A stretch of 64,000 nt of DNA from Hyphomicrobiales bacterium. Its GTDB lineage: Bacteria > Pseudomonadota > Alphaproteobacteria > Rhizobiales > OSC116. Location of the stretch: NCBI GenBank assembly GCA_002401855.1, contig NVUH01000012.1, positions 25,010 to 89,009 on the forward strand, written 5' to 3'. Shown here in pieces: positions 8,992-17,871 of the stretch; positions within the stretch are counted from its first letter, which is position 1, and every line of letters begins with the position of its first letter. A program made the position numbers and the translations under genes. Below the pieces are notes generated by a model. The model worked only from the letters and a program-made list of their open reading frames with translations. It was not told the origin of the DNA and ran no database searches.

Positions 8992-9855
8992 ATGAAAACA
9001 AATAGGGCTTACTATATGCATGAAAGTGAACGTTACCTTTTAATACTCAGTGTATTGCGCGAAAAACCTGTTGCCACGGTGAAGGAATTGGTGGCGCTGA
9101 CTAAGTCGTCTGAGGCGACTATACGGCGTGATATTAGTGTTTTACATCAGCGCACTAAGCTGAGAAAAATACGTGGTGGGGTGGAGGCTTTGCACCCGCC
9201 TACTATGGGATTATCGGGGCGGCCATTTACTTATAATAGCAATTTTAATATTGAGAAAAAGCGAGCGATTGCTGAGGCGGCTGTGGCTTTGTGTGAGGAT
9301 AATGAGGCTATTATTATTAATGGCGGGACGACGACGTTTCAGATGGTGCATTTTTTGGCCAATCGGCGCATGCAGGTTTTTACCAATAGTTTGCCGATTG
9401 CAGACCATTTGCTGAATAATAGTAAGAATATGGTGGTGGTGCCTGGGGGGACTATTTACCGTGAGCAGAATATTATTTTAAGCCCGTTTGAGAATGATGG
9501 CTCGAAGCATTTTTCGGCGCGGAAAATGTTTATGGGCGCGCAAGGGGTGAGCACATTGGGCATTATGGAGGTTGACCCGTTGGTGATTCAGGCTGAAGAG
9601 AAGCTTATTAACCAAGCGGATGATTTGATTGTTTTGGTGGATTCCGATAAATTTGCGCGGCGCTCTAGTTTGGTTTTATGCCCATTGACTCGGGCTGCGA
9701 CGATTATTACTGATGACGGAATTAAGGATGAAACTCGGGATATGATTGAACAATCTGGGGTGAATTTGATTGTGGTTTCGCCGCATAGTGTAGACACCGA
9801 TAAGAGTGCAGACACCGATAAGAGTGTGGATGGCGAGAAAAGCGATGAAGCTTAG
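8992..9855 (+). CDS. DeoR-family transcriptional regulator
   Basis: ERYLLILSVLREKPVATVKELVALTKSSEATIRRDISVLHQRTKLRKIRGGVEAL: N-terminal HTH of DeoR, plus sugar-phosphate sensor domain. Confidence 0.92.
   Translation: MKTNRAYYMHESERYLLILSVLREKPVATVKELVALTKSSEATIRRDISVLHQRTKLRKIRGGVEALHPPTMGLSGRPFTYNSNFNIEKKRAIAEAAVALCEDNEAIIINGGTTTFQMVHFLANRRMQVFTNSLPIADHLLNNSKNMVVVPGGTIYREQNIILSPFENDGSKHFSARKMFMGAQGVSTLGIMEVDPLVIQAEEKLINQADDLIVLVDSDKFARRSSLVLCPLTRAATIITDDGIKDETRDMIEQSGVNLIVVSPHSVDTDKSADTDKSVDGEKSDEA
9787..9822 (+). repeat. Two tandem 18-bp units (AGTGYAGACACCGATAAG) at 3' end of the DeoR gene
   Basis: agtgtagacaccgataag / agtgcagacaccgataag, encoding (S)VDTDKSADTDKS. Confidence 0.8.
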
Positions 9856-10684
9856 CATGATCGATTTCTCGGACGGGCAGAAAATACCGCAACTGGGCTT
9901 TGGCGTGGCGGGCATATTGCCTGAGAATACGCAGGCTATGGTTGAGGCGGCGCTTGATGCGGGTTATGGGATGATTGACAATGCTTCGATTTATAAAAAT
10001 GAGGTTGAGGTTGGGCGGGCGCTTGAGTTGAGCGGTGTTGCGGCGGGTGATGTGTTTATTACGAGCAAAGTTTGGCCGTTGAATTATGGTTATGACAATG
10101 TGATTAAAGCTTGCCGTAAAAGCCTTGGTGATTTGCAGCGTACCCAGTTTGATTTATACCTGTTGCATTGGCCTGTGCCTGCGCTGGGGCTTTATGTTGA
10201 GAGTTGGAAGGCGTTGATTGAATTGCAAAAGCAGGGCTTGGTGAAATCTATTGGGGTTTCTAATTTTTACCCTGAGCAGTTGCAGAAGTTGATTGATGAG
10301 ACTGGGGTTACGCCGGTGATTAATCAGATTGAATTGCACCCTTATTACCAAAGACGGGTTGAGAAAAAATTTCATGATGAACATAATATTGTGACGCAAT
10401 GTTGGTCGCCATTGGGGCGGGCGACTTGTTTGCAGGATGATGTTTTGGTGGGGATTGCGGAAAAATATGGTAAAACGGCGGCGCAAATTGTGCTGAATTG
10501 GCAGGTTGGGCAGGGCAATGTTGTTATTCCGCGTAGTCGTAATATTGGACGGATGCAGCAAAATTTTGATGTTTTTGGGTTTGGGCTTGATGATGATGAT
10601 CGGCTGTTGATTGCGGGGCTTGATAAGGGTTTTGAAGGTCGGTTGGGTGAAGATTTTGAGCTTAAAGAATTGCCGAATGACTGA
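9845..10684 (+). CDS. Aldo/keto reductase
   Basis: LSMIDFSDGQKIPQLGFGVAGI... GYGMIDNASIYKNEVEVGRAL ... DLYLLHWPVP ... IGVSNF. Start taken at the ATG at 9845. Confidence 0.9.
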   Translation: MKLSMIDFSDGQKIPQLGFGVAGILPENTQAMVEAALDAGYGMIDNASIYKNEVEVGRALELSGVAAGDVFITSKVWPLNYGYDNVIKACRKSLGDLQRTQFDLYLLHWPVPALGLYVESWKALIELQKQGLVKSIGVSNFYPEQLQKLIDETGVTPVINQIELHPYYQRRVEKKFHDEHNIVTQCWSPLGRATCLQDDVLVGIAEKYGKTAAQIVLNWQVGQGNVVIPRSRNIGRMQQNFDVFGFGLDDDDRLLIAGLDKGFEGRLGEDFELKELPND

Positions 10685-12050
10685 GAAAAAAATCAAACAT
10701 ATTGCGGTGATAGATATTGGCAAGACCAATGCGAAATTGGTGTTGTTTGATGCGGCCACGCAGACGCAAATTGACATAAAAAGCTGTAGCAATGACGTTG
10801 TGACGCAAGCGCCCTACCCTCATTATGACATTGAGCGGCTTTGGGAGTTTATCTTGCTTGGGCTGCATGAATTGCATGTTAGGCATGGGATTGATGGGAT
10901 TAGCATTACGACGCATGGGGCAACTGCTGCTTTGTTGAGTGGTGATGAATTGGCGTTGCCGATAGTTGATTATGAGTTTGATGGGGTTGAGGATTGCTTT
11001 GCGGCTTATGATGAGTTGCGGCCTGAATTTAGTGAAACGTTATCGCCTAAATTGCCGATTGGGTTGAATTTGGCGGCGCAGATATATTGGCAATCGCAGC
11101 GGTTTGAAGATGAATTTTCTGGGGTGACGGACATCTTGATGTATCCGCAATATTGGGCTTGGCGGTTGACTGGCGTGAAAGCTAGTGAGGTGACTTCGCT
11201 GGGGACGCATACTGATTTGTGGGCGCCTGATGCGGGGGATTTTTCTTCGTTGGTTGCCGCGTTGGGGTGGGGTGAGTTGTTTCCACCGATGCGTAAGGCA
11301 TTTGATGTTTTGGGTGATTTAAAGCCTGAAATATGTGAAGGGATTGGGTTGGATATTGGCACGCCTGTGATTTGCGGCATTCATGATTCTAATGCATCTT
11401 TATTGCCTTATTTAGGGGCAGTTGAGCCGCCGTTTAGTGTGATTTCATCTGGGACTTGGACGATACATATGACTGTTGGTGGGTCGACATCTGGATTGGA
11501 TGCAGCGCGGGATAGTTTGGCTAATGTTGATGCTTATGGGCGCGCTGTGCCGACGGCGCGGTTTATGGGCGGGCGTGAATATGAGGTGTTGATGGGAGAT
11601 GAGAATCCTGACATTGGTGTGGCGGATTTGGATTTTATTATTGAGCAAGGCGTTTATGTTTTGCCATCATTTGCGGCGGGTGTGGGGGCGTTTCCTGACT
11701 CGGTGGGAAAATGGGTTGGTGATGAGAATGCACTTGATATTAGGCAGCATGGGGCGGCTGTGGCTTTGTATTTGGCGATGATGAGTGCTGAATGTTTGAC
11801 GCTTGCTGAATGTGGTGAGACGTTGATTGTTGAGGGGCCGTTGGCGAAAAATACTTGGTATTTGAGTGTTTTATCGGCATTGACGGGCAAGCCTGTGCAT
11901 GGCTCACAGGATGCCACTGGGACATCTATTGGGGCATCGATGTTGTTTGAGACGGAAACAGCGCCGCTTAGGTTAAGTGACGCTGTTGTGCCTTATGAAA
12001 ACTCGAAACTGAGTGAATATGCTAGGAAATGGCTTAGCCTAGTTGGTTGA
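10677..12050 (+). CDS. FGGY-family carbohydrate kinase (rhamnulokinase candidate)
   Basis: MTEKKIKHIAVIDIGKTNAKLVLFD...; ITTHGATAALL; GIHDSNASLLPY; start ATG overlaps the previous gene's 3' end. Confidence 0.82.
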   Translation: MTEKKIKHIAVIDIGKTNAKLVLFDAATQTQIDIKSCSNDVVTQAPYPHYDIERLWEFILLGLHELHVRHGIDGISITTHGATAALLSGDELALPIVDYEFDGVEDCFAAYDELRPEFSETLSPKLPIGLNLAAQIYWQSQRFEDEFSGVTDILMYPQYWAWRLTGVKASEVTSLGTHTDLWAPDAGDFSSLVAALGWGELFPPMRKAFDVLGDLKPEICEGIGLDIGTPVICGIHDSNASLLPYLGAVEPPFSVISSGTWTIHMTVGGSTSGLDAARDSLANVDAYGRAVPTARFMGGREYEVLMGDENPDIGVADLDFIIEQGVYVLPSFAAGVGAFPDSVGKWVGDENALDIRQHGAAVALYLAMMSAECLTLAECGETLIVEGPLAKNTWYLSVLSALTGKPVHGSQDATGTSIGASMLFETETAPLRLSDAVVPYENSKLSEYARKWLSLVG

Positions 12051-13329
12051 TGCCATTGTCGGCTAGCATTTTATAGACATCGGTCATTTGGCCGTTTTTC
12101 ATGGATTCATTGGCAGCGAGGCCGGTGATGATTGACCATGCGCCATCGACGTGGGTTGAACCGCGTTTATACGGGTCATCGCCGACATTTTTGGCATCGA
12201 AAAGGTAACCAAGCATGATGGGGTCGGCGCCGCCGTGATCGCCTTTGCCCTGCCAGACTTCTATATTTTCTGGGGGCTTGCCTGCTACGTGTAGAATGGT
12301 GGACATATTGTCGATGTCGGTTTTATCTCGCACGCCGCCGAATACGCCGTGGACTTCGATATGTTTGTGGGTTAGCTCGCCTTTTGTGCCGTAGAATTTT
12401 ACCTCGACGCCTTCCCATGGGCTGTAGGCGCAGAGAGTGTAATTTAGGGTGACATCGTTGCTGTAGCGGGTTTGAACTTGCATGGTGTCTTCGATGGTGA
12501 TGTCGTCATCCCAGACACATTTATCGCGCCAATAACCATCTACATCTTCACTGTCTAGGTAGAGGGAGCGCAGGAGATCATCTTGCTCGATGTTGAGTTC
12601 GAAATCGCATTTATTGGCTATTTCGCAGGTGTGGCAGCGTTCGCCGTGGTCAGATAGGCCTAAGCGTTCGGCTGTGGCGGGGGTGTAGAATTTGAGATCG
12701 CCAAAAGCGTTGATGAATTTTGGGGTGGAGCCTATCCACCAATTGAGCAGGTCGAAATGATGGGTGGATTTGTGGACTAAGAGGCCGCCTGATTTTTCTT
12801 TGTATCTGTGCCAGCGGCGGAAATAATCGGCGCCGTGAACGCGGTCTAGATGCCAGCGGAAATCTACTGCTGTGATGTCGCCTATGACGCCTGATTCTAG
12901 GATTTCTTTGATTTGGGTGCGGGCTGGGGTGTAGCGATAGTTGAAGGTGACGGTGACGGATTTGCCGCTTTTTTGTTGGGCATCTAAGATTTGTTTGAGT
13001 TTGTCTAGGTCTGTCGTCATGGGTTTTTCGGTGATGACGTTACAGCCATTGAGCAGGCTTTTGATGATGTATTCGTGATGTAGGTAATCGGGCACTGTGA
13101 CCACGACGTTATCGGGCTTTTGCTCGGCGAGCATGGTTTCGAACTGGTCGGCGGCATAGGTGGCAATGCCGTTGCCTTGCTGGTCTTTGATTTGGCTGGC
13201 GGAGAGTGCTAGGCGTTTTTCATTGCTGTCGCACAGGGCAACGAGTTCGTTTTCTTCGGCATAGGTTTCGGTCACGGTTTTGCGGTACATGCTGTGCCGC
13301 GCGCCCGTGCCTACAATTGCATATTTCAT
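12034..13329 (-). CDS. Gfo/Idh/MocA-family oxidoreductase with Cys cluster
   Basis: MKYAIVGTGARHSMYRKTVTETY...; VTEKPMTTDLDKLKQIL; CHTCEIANKC motif. Confidence 0.85.
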   Translation of the reverse strand: MKYAIVGTGARHSMYRKTVTETYAEENELVALCDSNEKRLALSASQIKDQQGNGIATYAADQFETMLAEQKPDNVVVTVPDYLHHEYIIKSLLNGCNVITEKPMTTDLDKLKQILDAQQKSGKSVTVTFNYRYTPARTQIKEILESGVIGDITAVDFRWHLDRVHGADYFRRWHRYKEKSGGLLVHKSTHHFDLLNWWIGSTPKFINAFGDLKFYTPATAERLGLSDHGERCHTCEIANKCDFELNIEQDDLLRSLYLDSEDVDGYWRDKCVWDDDITIEDTMQVQTRYSNDVTLNYTLCAYSPWEGVEVKFYGTKGELTHKHIEVHGVFGGVRDKTDIDNMSTILHVAGKPPENIEVWQGKGDHGGADPIMLGYLFDAKNVGDDPYKRGSTHVDGAWSIITGLAANESMKNGQMTDVYKMLADNGINQLG

Positions 13330-14417
13330 TATTTTTTCTCGTCATAGAGGGGAATTCGGAGGTCATCTTCGCCGAAATAATGGGCGTTTTTGGCGGTGAG
13401 TGATAATGTTAGTTGTTCGCCAGTTTTATATTGTGTTTGGCTTGAGGCTTGCACTAAGACTATATGGCCTGATGGCAAGGTTATGTAGAGGAATAATTCG
13501 CTGCCTAGATATTCGATTAGGGTGATTTCACCTGTGCTGGTGGCATCACCCTCGGCGCTGCCGCTTTTGACAATGGTGAATTGCTCGGGGCGGATGCCGA
13601 AATGGATAGCGCCTGATTTGGGGGCTGTGGCGGGTAAAGAAATTTGGCCAAAATCTGGTAGGTCTAGGCCTTTATTGTTGACTTTTCCTTCTATCATATT
13701 CATTTTTGGTGAGCCGATGAAGGTGGCTACGAATTTATTTTGCGGGTAGTTGTAGAGGTTAAACGGGGTGCCGACTTGTTCCACCCTGCCCGCTTGTAAA
13801 ACCACTATTCTTGTGGCTAATGTCATGGCTTCGATTTGGTCATGGGTGACGTAAATCATGGTGGTGCCGAGGCGCTGGTATAGGCCAGCTAGTTCAACGC
13901 GCATTTGCACGCGCAATTCGGCATCTAGGTTAGATAATGGTTCATCGAATAGGAATAATTCTGGCTCACGGACGATGGAGCGGCCGATGGCGACGCGTTG
14001 TTTTTGGCCGCCTGAGAGTTGGCGGGGTTTGCGCTCTAGGAGTTCTTCAATCTGCAATATTTTGGCGGCTTCGGCGACGCGTTTGGCGATTTCGGCTTTG
14101 GGCATTTTTAGATTACCAAGGCCGAAGGCTAGGTTTTTGCGTACCGTCATGTGGGGGTATAGGGCGTAGGATTGGAAAACCATTGAGAGGTTTCTTTGGG
14201 CGGCGGGGACATCGTTGACGATGCGGTCGCCGATTGAGATGGTACCATCGGTGATTTCTTCTAGGCCTGCAATCATTCGCAGCAGGGTTGATTTTCCGCA
14301 GCCTGAGGGGCCGACTAGGACTAGGAATTCGCCATCATGCACCTCTAAATCGATGCCGTGGATGATTTCTAGATCACCATATGATTTTACCACTTTATTT
14401 AAATTTACACCTGACAT
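13329..14417 (-). CDS. Carbohydrate ABC transporter ATP-binding protein (UgpC/MalK-type)
   Basis: Walker A GPSGCGKSTLLRMIAGLE, LSGGQKQRVAIGRSIVREPELFLFDEPLSNLDAELR, TOBE-like C-terminus. Confidence 0.95.
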   Translation of the reverse strand: MSGVNLNKVVKSYGDLEIIHGIDLEVHDGEFLVLVGPSGCGKSTLLRMIAGLEEITDGTISIGDRIVNDVPAAQRNLSMVFQSYALYPHMTVRKNLAFGLGNLKMPKAEIAKRVAEAAKILQIEELLERKPRQLSGGQKQRVAIGRSIVREPELFLFDEPLSNLDAELRVQMRVELAGLYQRLGTTMIYVTHDQIEAMTLATRIVVLQAGRVEQVGTPFNLYNYPQNKFVATFIGSPKMNMIEGKVNNKGLDLPDFGQISLPATAPKSGAIHFGIRPEQFTIVKSGSAEGDATSTGEITLIEYLGSELFLYITLPSGHIVLVQASSQTQYKTGEQLTLSLTAKNAHYFGEDDLRIPLYDEKK

Positions 14418-14427
14418 GGCAAACCCT

Positions 14428-15321
14428 TTATTTTAGACCAGATGTGGCAATGCCACGGATGATGAATTTTTGGAAGAAGATGAAGAAGATAAAAATTGGC
14501 ACGATCGACAATATCGACATGGCGAATAATTGACCGAACATTGATACACTATCTTGAGAAATGAAATTACGCAAGGCTAACGGCACCGTGTAATCTCGAA
14601 TGTCGTTTAAATAGATGAGTGGGCCTAAGAAATCTTCCCATGTCCAGATGAAGGTGAAGATGGCGGTTGTGGCCAAGGCTGGTAGGGATAGAGGCAGGAT
14701 AACTGCCCAGTATATTTTGAAGGGGGAGCAGCCGTCTATCATGGCTGCCTCGTCTAAATCTCTCGGTAGTTGGCGGAAGAATTGCACCATTAAGAAGATG
14801 AAGAAGGCATCGCCTGCTAGGAAGCGTGGGACGATGAGAGGTAAGAAAGTGTTGACCCAGCCGATTTTTAGGAAGAGTAGATATTGCGGGATTAGCACCA
14901 CGTGATAGGGGATCATTAGGGTCATCATCATTAGGGCGAAGAAGATATTTTTGCCTTTGAATTCGAGCCGCGCAAAAGCGTAGGCGGCGAATGAGCAGGA
15001 CAAGGTGTTGCCGATGACAGCCAGCACGGTGACGATGATGGAGTTTTTGTAGAAAACTGTAAAGCTTAGGAATAAGCCTTCCCAGCCATCTGGGTAGTTT
15101 TGCCAGATGAATTCTGACGGCCATAGGGAAATATTGCCGAAGATTTCATTGTCAGGTTTGACTGATGAAACAATCATCCAGATTAGTGGATAGACCATGA
15201 CCAGTGAACAGATGGCTAGAAATAAATGTTTGGTGATGGTGGCGCGGCGTTTGCGTTTGTCGCGAATGATGCGGTAACTGCGGGCAATGTCGCTGGCCTC
15301 TTGGATTGATAAATCAGTCAT
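14428..15321 (-). CDS. Carbohydrate ABC transporter permease (MalG/UgpE-like)
   Basis: 297 aa; QLPRDLDEAAMIDGCSPFKIYWAVILPLSLPAL (EAA loop). Confidence 0.93.
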   Translation of the reverse strand: MTDLSIQEASDIARSYRIIRDKRKRRATITKHLFLAICSLVMVYPLIWMIVSSVKPDNEIFGNISLWPSEFIWQNYPDGWEGLFLSFTVFYKNSIIVTVLAVIGNTLSCSFAAYAFARLEFKGKNIFFALMMMTLMIPYHVVLIPQYLLFLKIGWVNTFLPLIVPRFLAGDAFFIFLMVQFFRQLPRDLDEAAMIDGCSPFKIYWAVILPLSLPALATTAIFTFIWTWEDFLGPLIYLNDIRDYTVPLALRNFISQDSVSMFGQLFAMSILSIVPIFIFFIFFQKFIIRGIATSGLK

Positions 15322-15323
15322 AT

Positions 15324-16217
15324 CTAATCCCTCTCATTTTCGTAATGCACCCAATAACGCGAGGAGAAGAATGCGACGCCAGTGAATATGGCGATGATTA
15401 ACATTAGGATCCACGCCAATGATGAGGCGTAACCCATACGGTAGAAGGCGAAGGCTTCATTATATAAATAGACGGTGATGAAATTTAGGCTATCGAGCGG
15501 GGCGCCTGCGCCGCCTGATATGATGAAGGCGCTGGAGAATGTTTTGAAGGCATCGATCATTTGCAGCACTAGATTGAAGAATATGACGGGGGCTAGCAGC
15601 GGTAGAGTGATGGCGTAGAATTGCTTCCATTTTGAGGCGGCATCGATTTCGGCGGCTTCATAAAGCTCGCGCGGGATGGCGCGCAGGCCTGCGATGAAGA
15701 TGAGCATGGGCGAGCCGAACTGCCACATGCCTAGCATGACTAGGGTGTAGAGGGAATAATTTGGGTCGTTGAGCCAATATGGGCCTTCGATGCCGATTTT
15801 GGCAAGTAGGGTATTTATGACGCCGTTATATTCGAATAGTTGCTTCCATAGGATGGCGACGGCGATGGAGCCGCCTAGAATGGATGGTAGGTAAAAAAGC
15901 GCGCGGTAGAAGCCGATGGCGCGCATGCCTTTATTGAGTAGCATAGCGACTGCTAGTGCGAAGATTAGCTTACCAGGCACGGACATGAATACGTAGGAGA
16001 ATGTGACCTCTAGGGATTTCCAGAACCGATCATCATAGAGGAACATGAATTCGTAATTTTCTAGGCCGATCCATTTGGGTGGCTTGAAAATGTTGTATTT
16101 AGTGAAGGAAAGGTAGAGCGAGTATAAGATTGGCCCCAAAGCCAAGCAAAAGAAGCCGATAAACCATGGGATGAGGAAAAAATATCCCGGGCCATTTTTT
16201 GCGAAGAATTTTTTCAT
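15324..16217 (-). CDS. Carbohydrate ABC transporter permease (MalF/UgpA-like)
   Basis: 297 aa; GLRAIPRELYEAAEIDAASKWKQFYAITLPLLAPVI. Confidence 0.93.
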   Translation of the reverse strand: MKKFFAKNGPGYFFLIPWFIGFFCLALGPILYSLYLSFTKYNIFKPPKWIGLENYEFMFLYDDRFWKSLEVTFSYVFMSVPGKLIFALAVAMLLNKGMRAIGFYRALFYLPSILGGSIAVAILWKQLFEYNGVINTLLAKIGIEGPYWLNDPNYSLYTLVMLGMWQFGSPMLIFIAGLRAIPRELYEAAEIDAASKWKQFYAITLPLLAPVIFFNLVLQMIDAFKTFSSAFIISGGAGAPLDSLNFITVYLYNEAFAFYRMGYASSLAWILMLIIAIFTGVAFFSSRYWVHYENERD

Positions 16218-16236
16218 GAGAGGGGCCTGCTGTGTT

Positions 16237-16276
16237 AAAAAGCCCCACCAAATGGAAGATTAAATATTTGGTGGGG
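16237..16276 (-). terminator. Intra-operon terminator-like hairpin between binding-protein and permease genes
   Basis: GCCCCACCAAAT (16242-16253) / ATTTGGTGGGGC (16265-16276), followed by a T5 tract on the minus strand. Confidence 0.7.
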
Positions 16277-16307
16277 CGGTGTGATTCAGTTTAGCCTAAG
16301 CTATGGA

Positions 16308-17606
16308 TTAACCAGCGCGACGGCGGATAAAGCCAGCTTGGCGGATGAAGTTAGCAGCAGCTTCTGGAATGCTATCTTGACCGAGCAAAATGCCCGTTGC
16401 GATGCGTTCAAAAGTTTGCTCAATTTCATTGGAACCTGATGGTGGTGGTGGTGGCAATGTTGCTGTTTTGCCTTGGATGCCACTGAAGAATGCAACGGAT
16501 GCAGCTTCGGCTTCTGACAAGTTTGGCGCAAGCGCTGCACGTACATCTGGATTGGCGGGAATGCCGCGTTCTAGACCCAAAATAGCGGTCATATCTGTGT
16601 CATTAACAAATGCTGACATATATGTTGTGGCGGCAACGCCATCAACAGTGTCACGTGTTAAGCAGATGAATTGGCTAGGTTGAACGATTGAACCCGGTGT
16701 CATGGCTGGTGTGTTTGGATACATGGCTGTGCCCAATTTATCTTGAACCAAGCCTTGCGCTCCAACCAATTGGTTAGACCAAGCATATGATGTGGCGGTT
16801 TGACCTGTGACCACGCCCCATTCAGCCATTGGCGGCTTGATAAGGCCAGCAGAGGCTTTGCCCGGAGGTGTTGCACCAGCTTCGCGAATGGCTGTCCACA
16901 TTGACCAATATTCTTCGACCAATTCTGGTGTGACTTGATAGTCGCCAGTGTCAGGGTTGAACATGACAACGCCTTTTTGGCCAACAAAATCGGAGAAATT
17001 TTGATAGTTAGCTGTGTTGTCATCAGTACCATAAACGCCATCACCAGCGGTTTTGGAGATTTCTACACCAATGGTTTTTACGTCATCATATGTCCAACCG
17101 AATGGGTCGAACGTGATGCCAGCTTCATCATAGAGGCGGGTGTTATATAGTGCCATATGTGAGTTGGCGCCAATTGAAACGGCATATAATTTGCCGTTCA
17201 CTGTGCCAGCAGCTAGGGCTGATTTATCGATGTTAGATATGTCTAGTGATTTGCCAACAAATTCATCTAACGGTTTTAGAGCGCCGTTATCGACATATTC
17301 GAACAACACACCATAACCTTGTTGGATGACATCTGGCATATTGCCGCCAGCCACTTGAGTGGTGAGTTTGGCAAAATAATCAGGGAAACTTAAAGTTTCG
17401 CCAATCACTTCGATATCAGCATGTTTTTTGTTGAACACTTCGATCACACCAAATGTACGCTTATCACGTGATGGATTGCCCCACCAGAAATGGCGAATTG
17501 TGCTATCGGCAGCAAAAGCTTGTGTGCCCATGGTTGAGACGGCAGCAACAGCACCAGTGGTGGCTGCGGCGGCCTTCATAAATTTTCTACGGTCAATTTT
17601 AGTCAT
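16308..17606 (-). CDS. Carbohydrate ABC transporter substrate-binding protein (SBP family 1, Tat-type signal)
   Basis: MTKIDRRKFMKAAAATTGAVAAVSTMGTQAFAADSTIRHFWWGNPSRDKRT; upstream of MalF/G-like permeases. Confidence 0.9.
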   Translation of the reverse strand: MTKIDRRKFMKAAAATTGAVAAVSTMGTQAFAADSTIRHFWWGNPSRDKRTFGVIEVFNKKHADIEVIGETLSFPDYFAKLTTQVAGGNMPDVIQQGYGVLFEYVDNGALKPLDEFVGKSLDISNIDKSALAAGTVNGKLYAVSIGANSHMALYNTRLYDEAGITFDPFGWTYDDVKTIGVEISKTAGDGVYGTDDNTANYQNFSDFVGQKGVVMFNPDTGDYQVTPELVEEYWSMWTAIREAGATPPGKASAGLIKPPMAEWGVVTGQTATSYAWSNQLVGAQGLVQDKLGTAMYPNTPAMTPGSIVQPSQFICLTRDTVDGVAATTYMSAFVNDTDMTAILGLERGIPANPDVRAALAPNLSEAEAASVAFFSGIQGKTATLPPPPPSGSNEIEQTFERIATGILLGQDSIPEAAANFIRQAGFIRRRAG

Positions 17607-17698
17607 TATATTCCTCCCAGATTTATTGACTTACGTATTTTACGTTTTTTTTTGTTCTTCTTGGTTATTGGTCTCAAGTATGAACGTTAATTGGGCTG

Positions 17699-17780
17699 AG
17701 TCAATCAAAAATCATCATAAATAATCATAGTTGTTGATATTTTCAACTAATTTGATTGAAAATGGTGTTTTATGATTGAC
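17699..17780. promoter_or_regulatory. Candidate operator cluster (GTCAATCA, TTTGATTGA, ATGATTGAC) in divergent promoter
   Basis: gtcaatcaaaaatcatc..., aatttgattgaaaatg, tatgattgacagac between the divergent SBP and rhaD-like genes. Confidence 0.5.
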
Positions 17781-17871
17781 AGACACCAACAAAAATAATT
17801 AATTGTAAGATAATTAGTGAAGCCGCTATTTATAAAATCCAAAGCTTTAGACAGCTATAAGGAAGGTTAAT

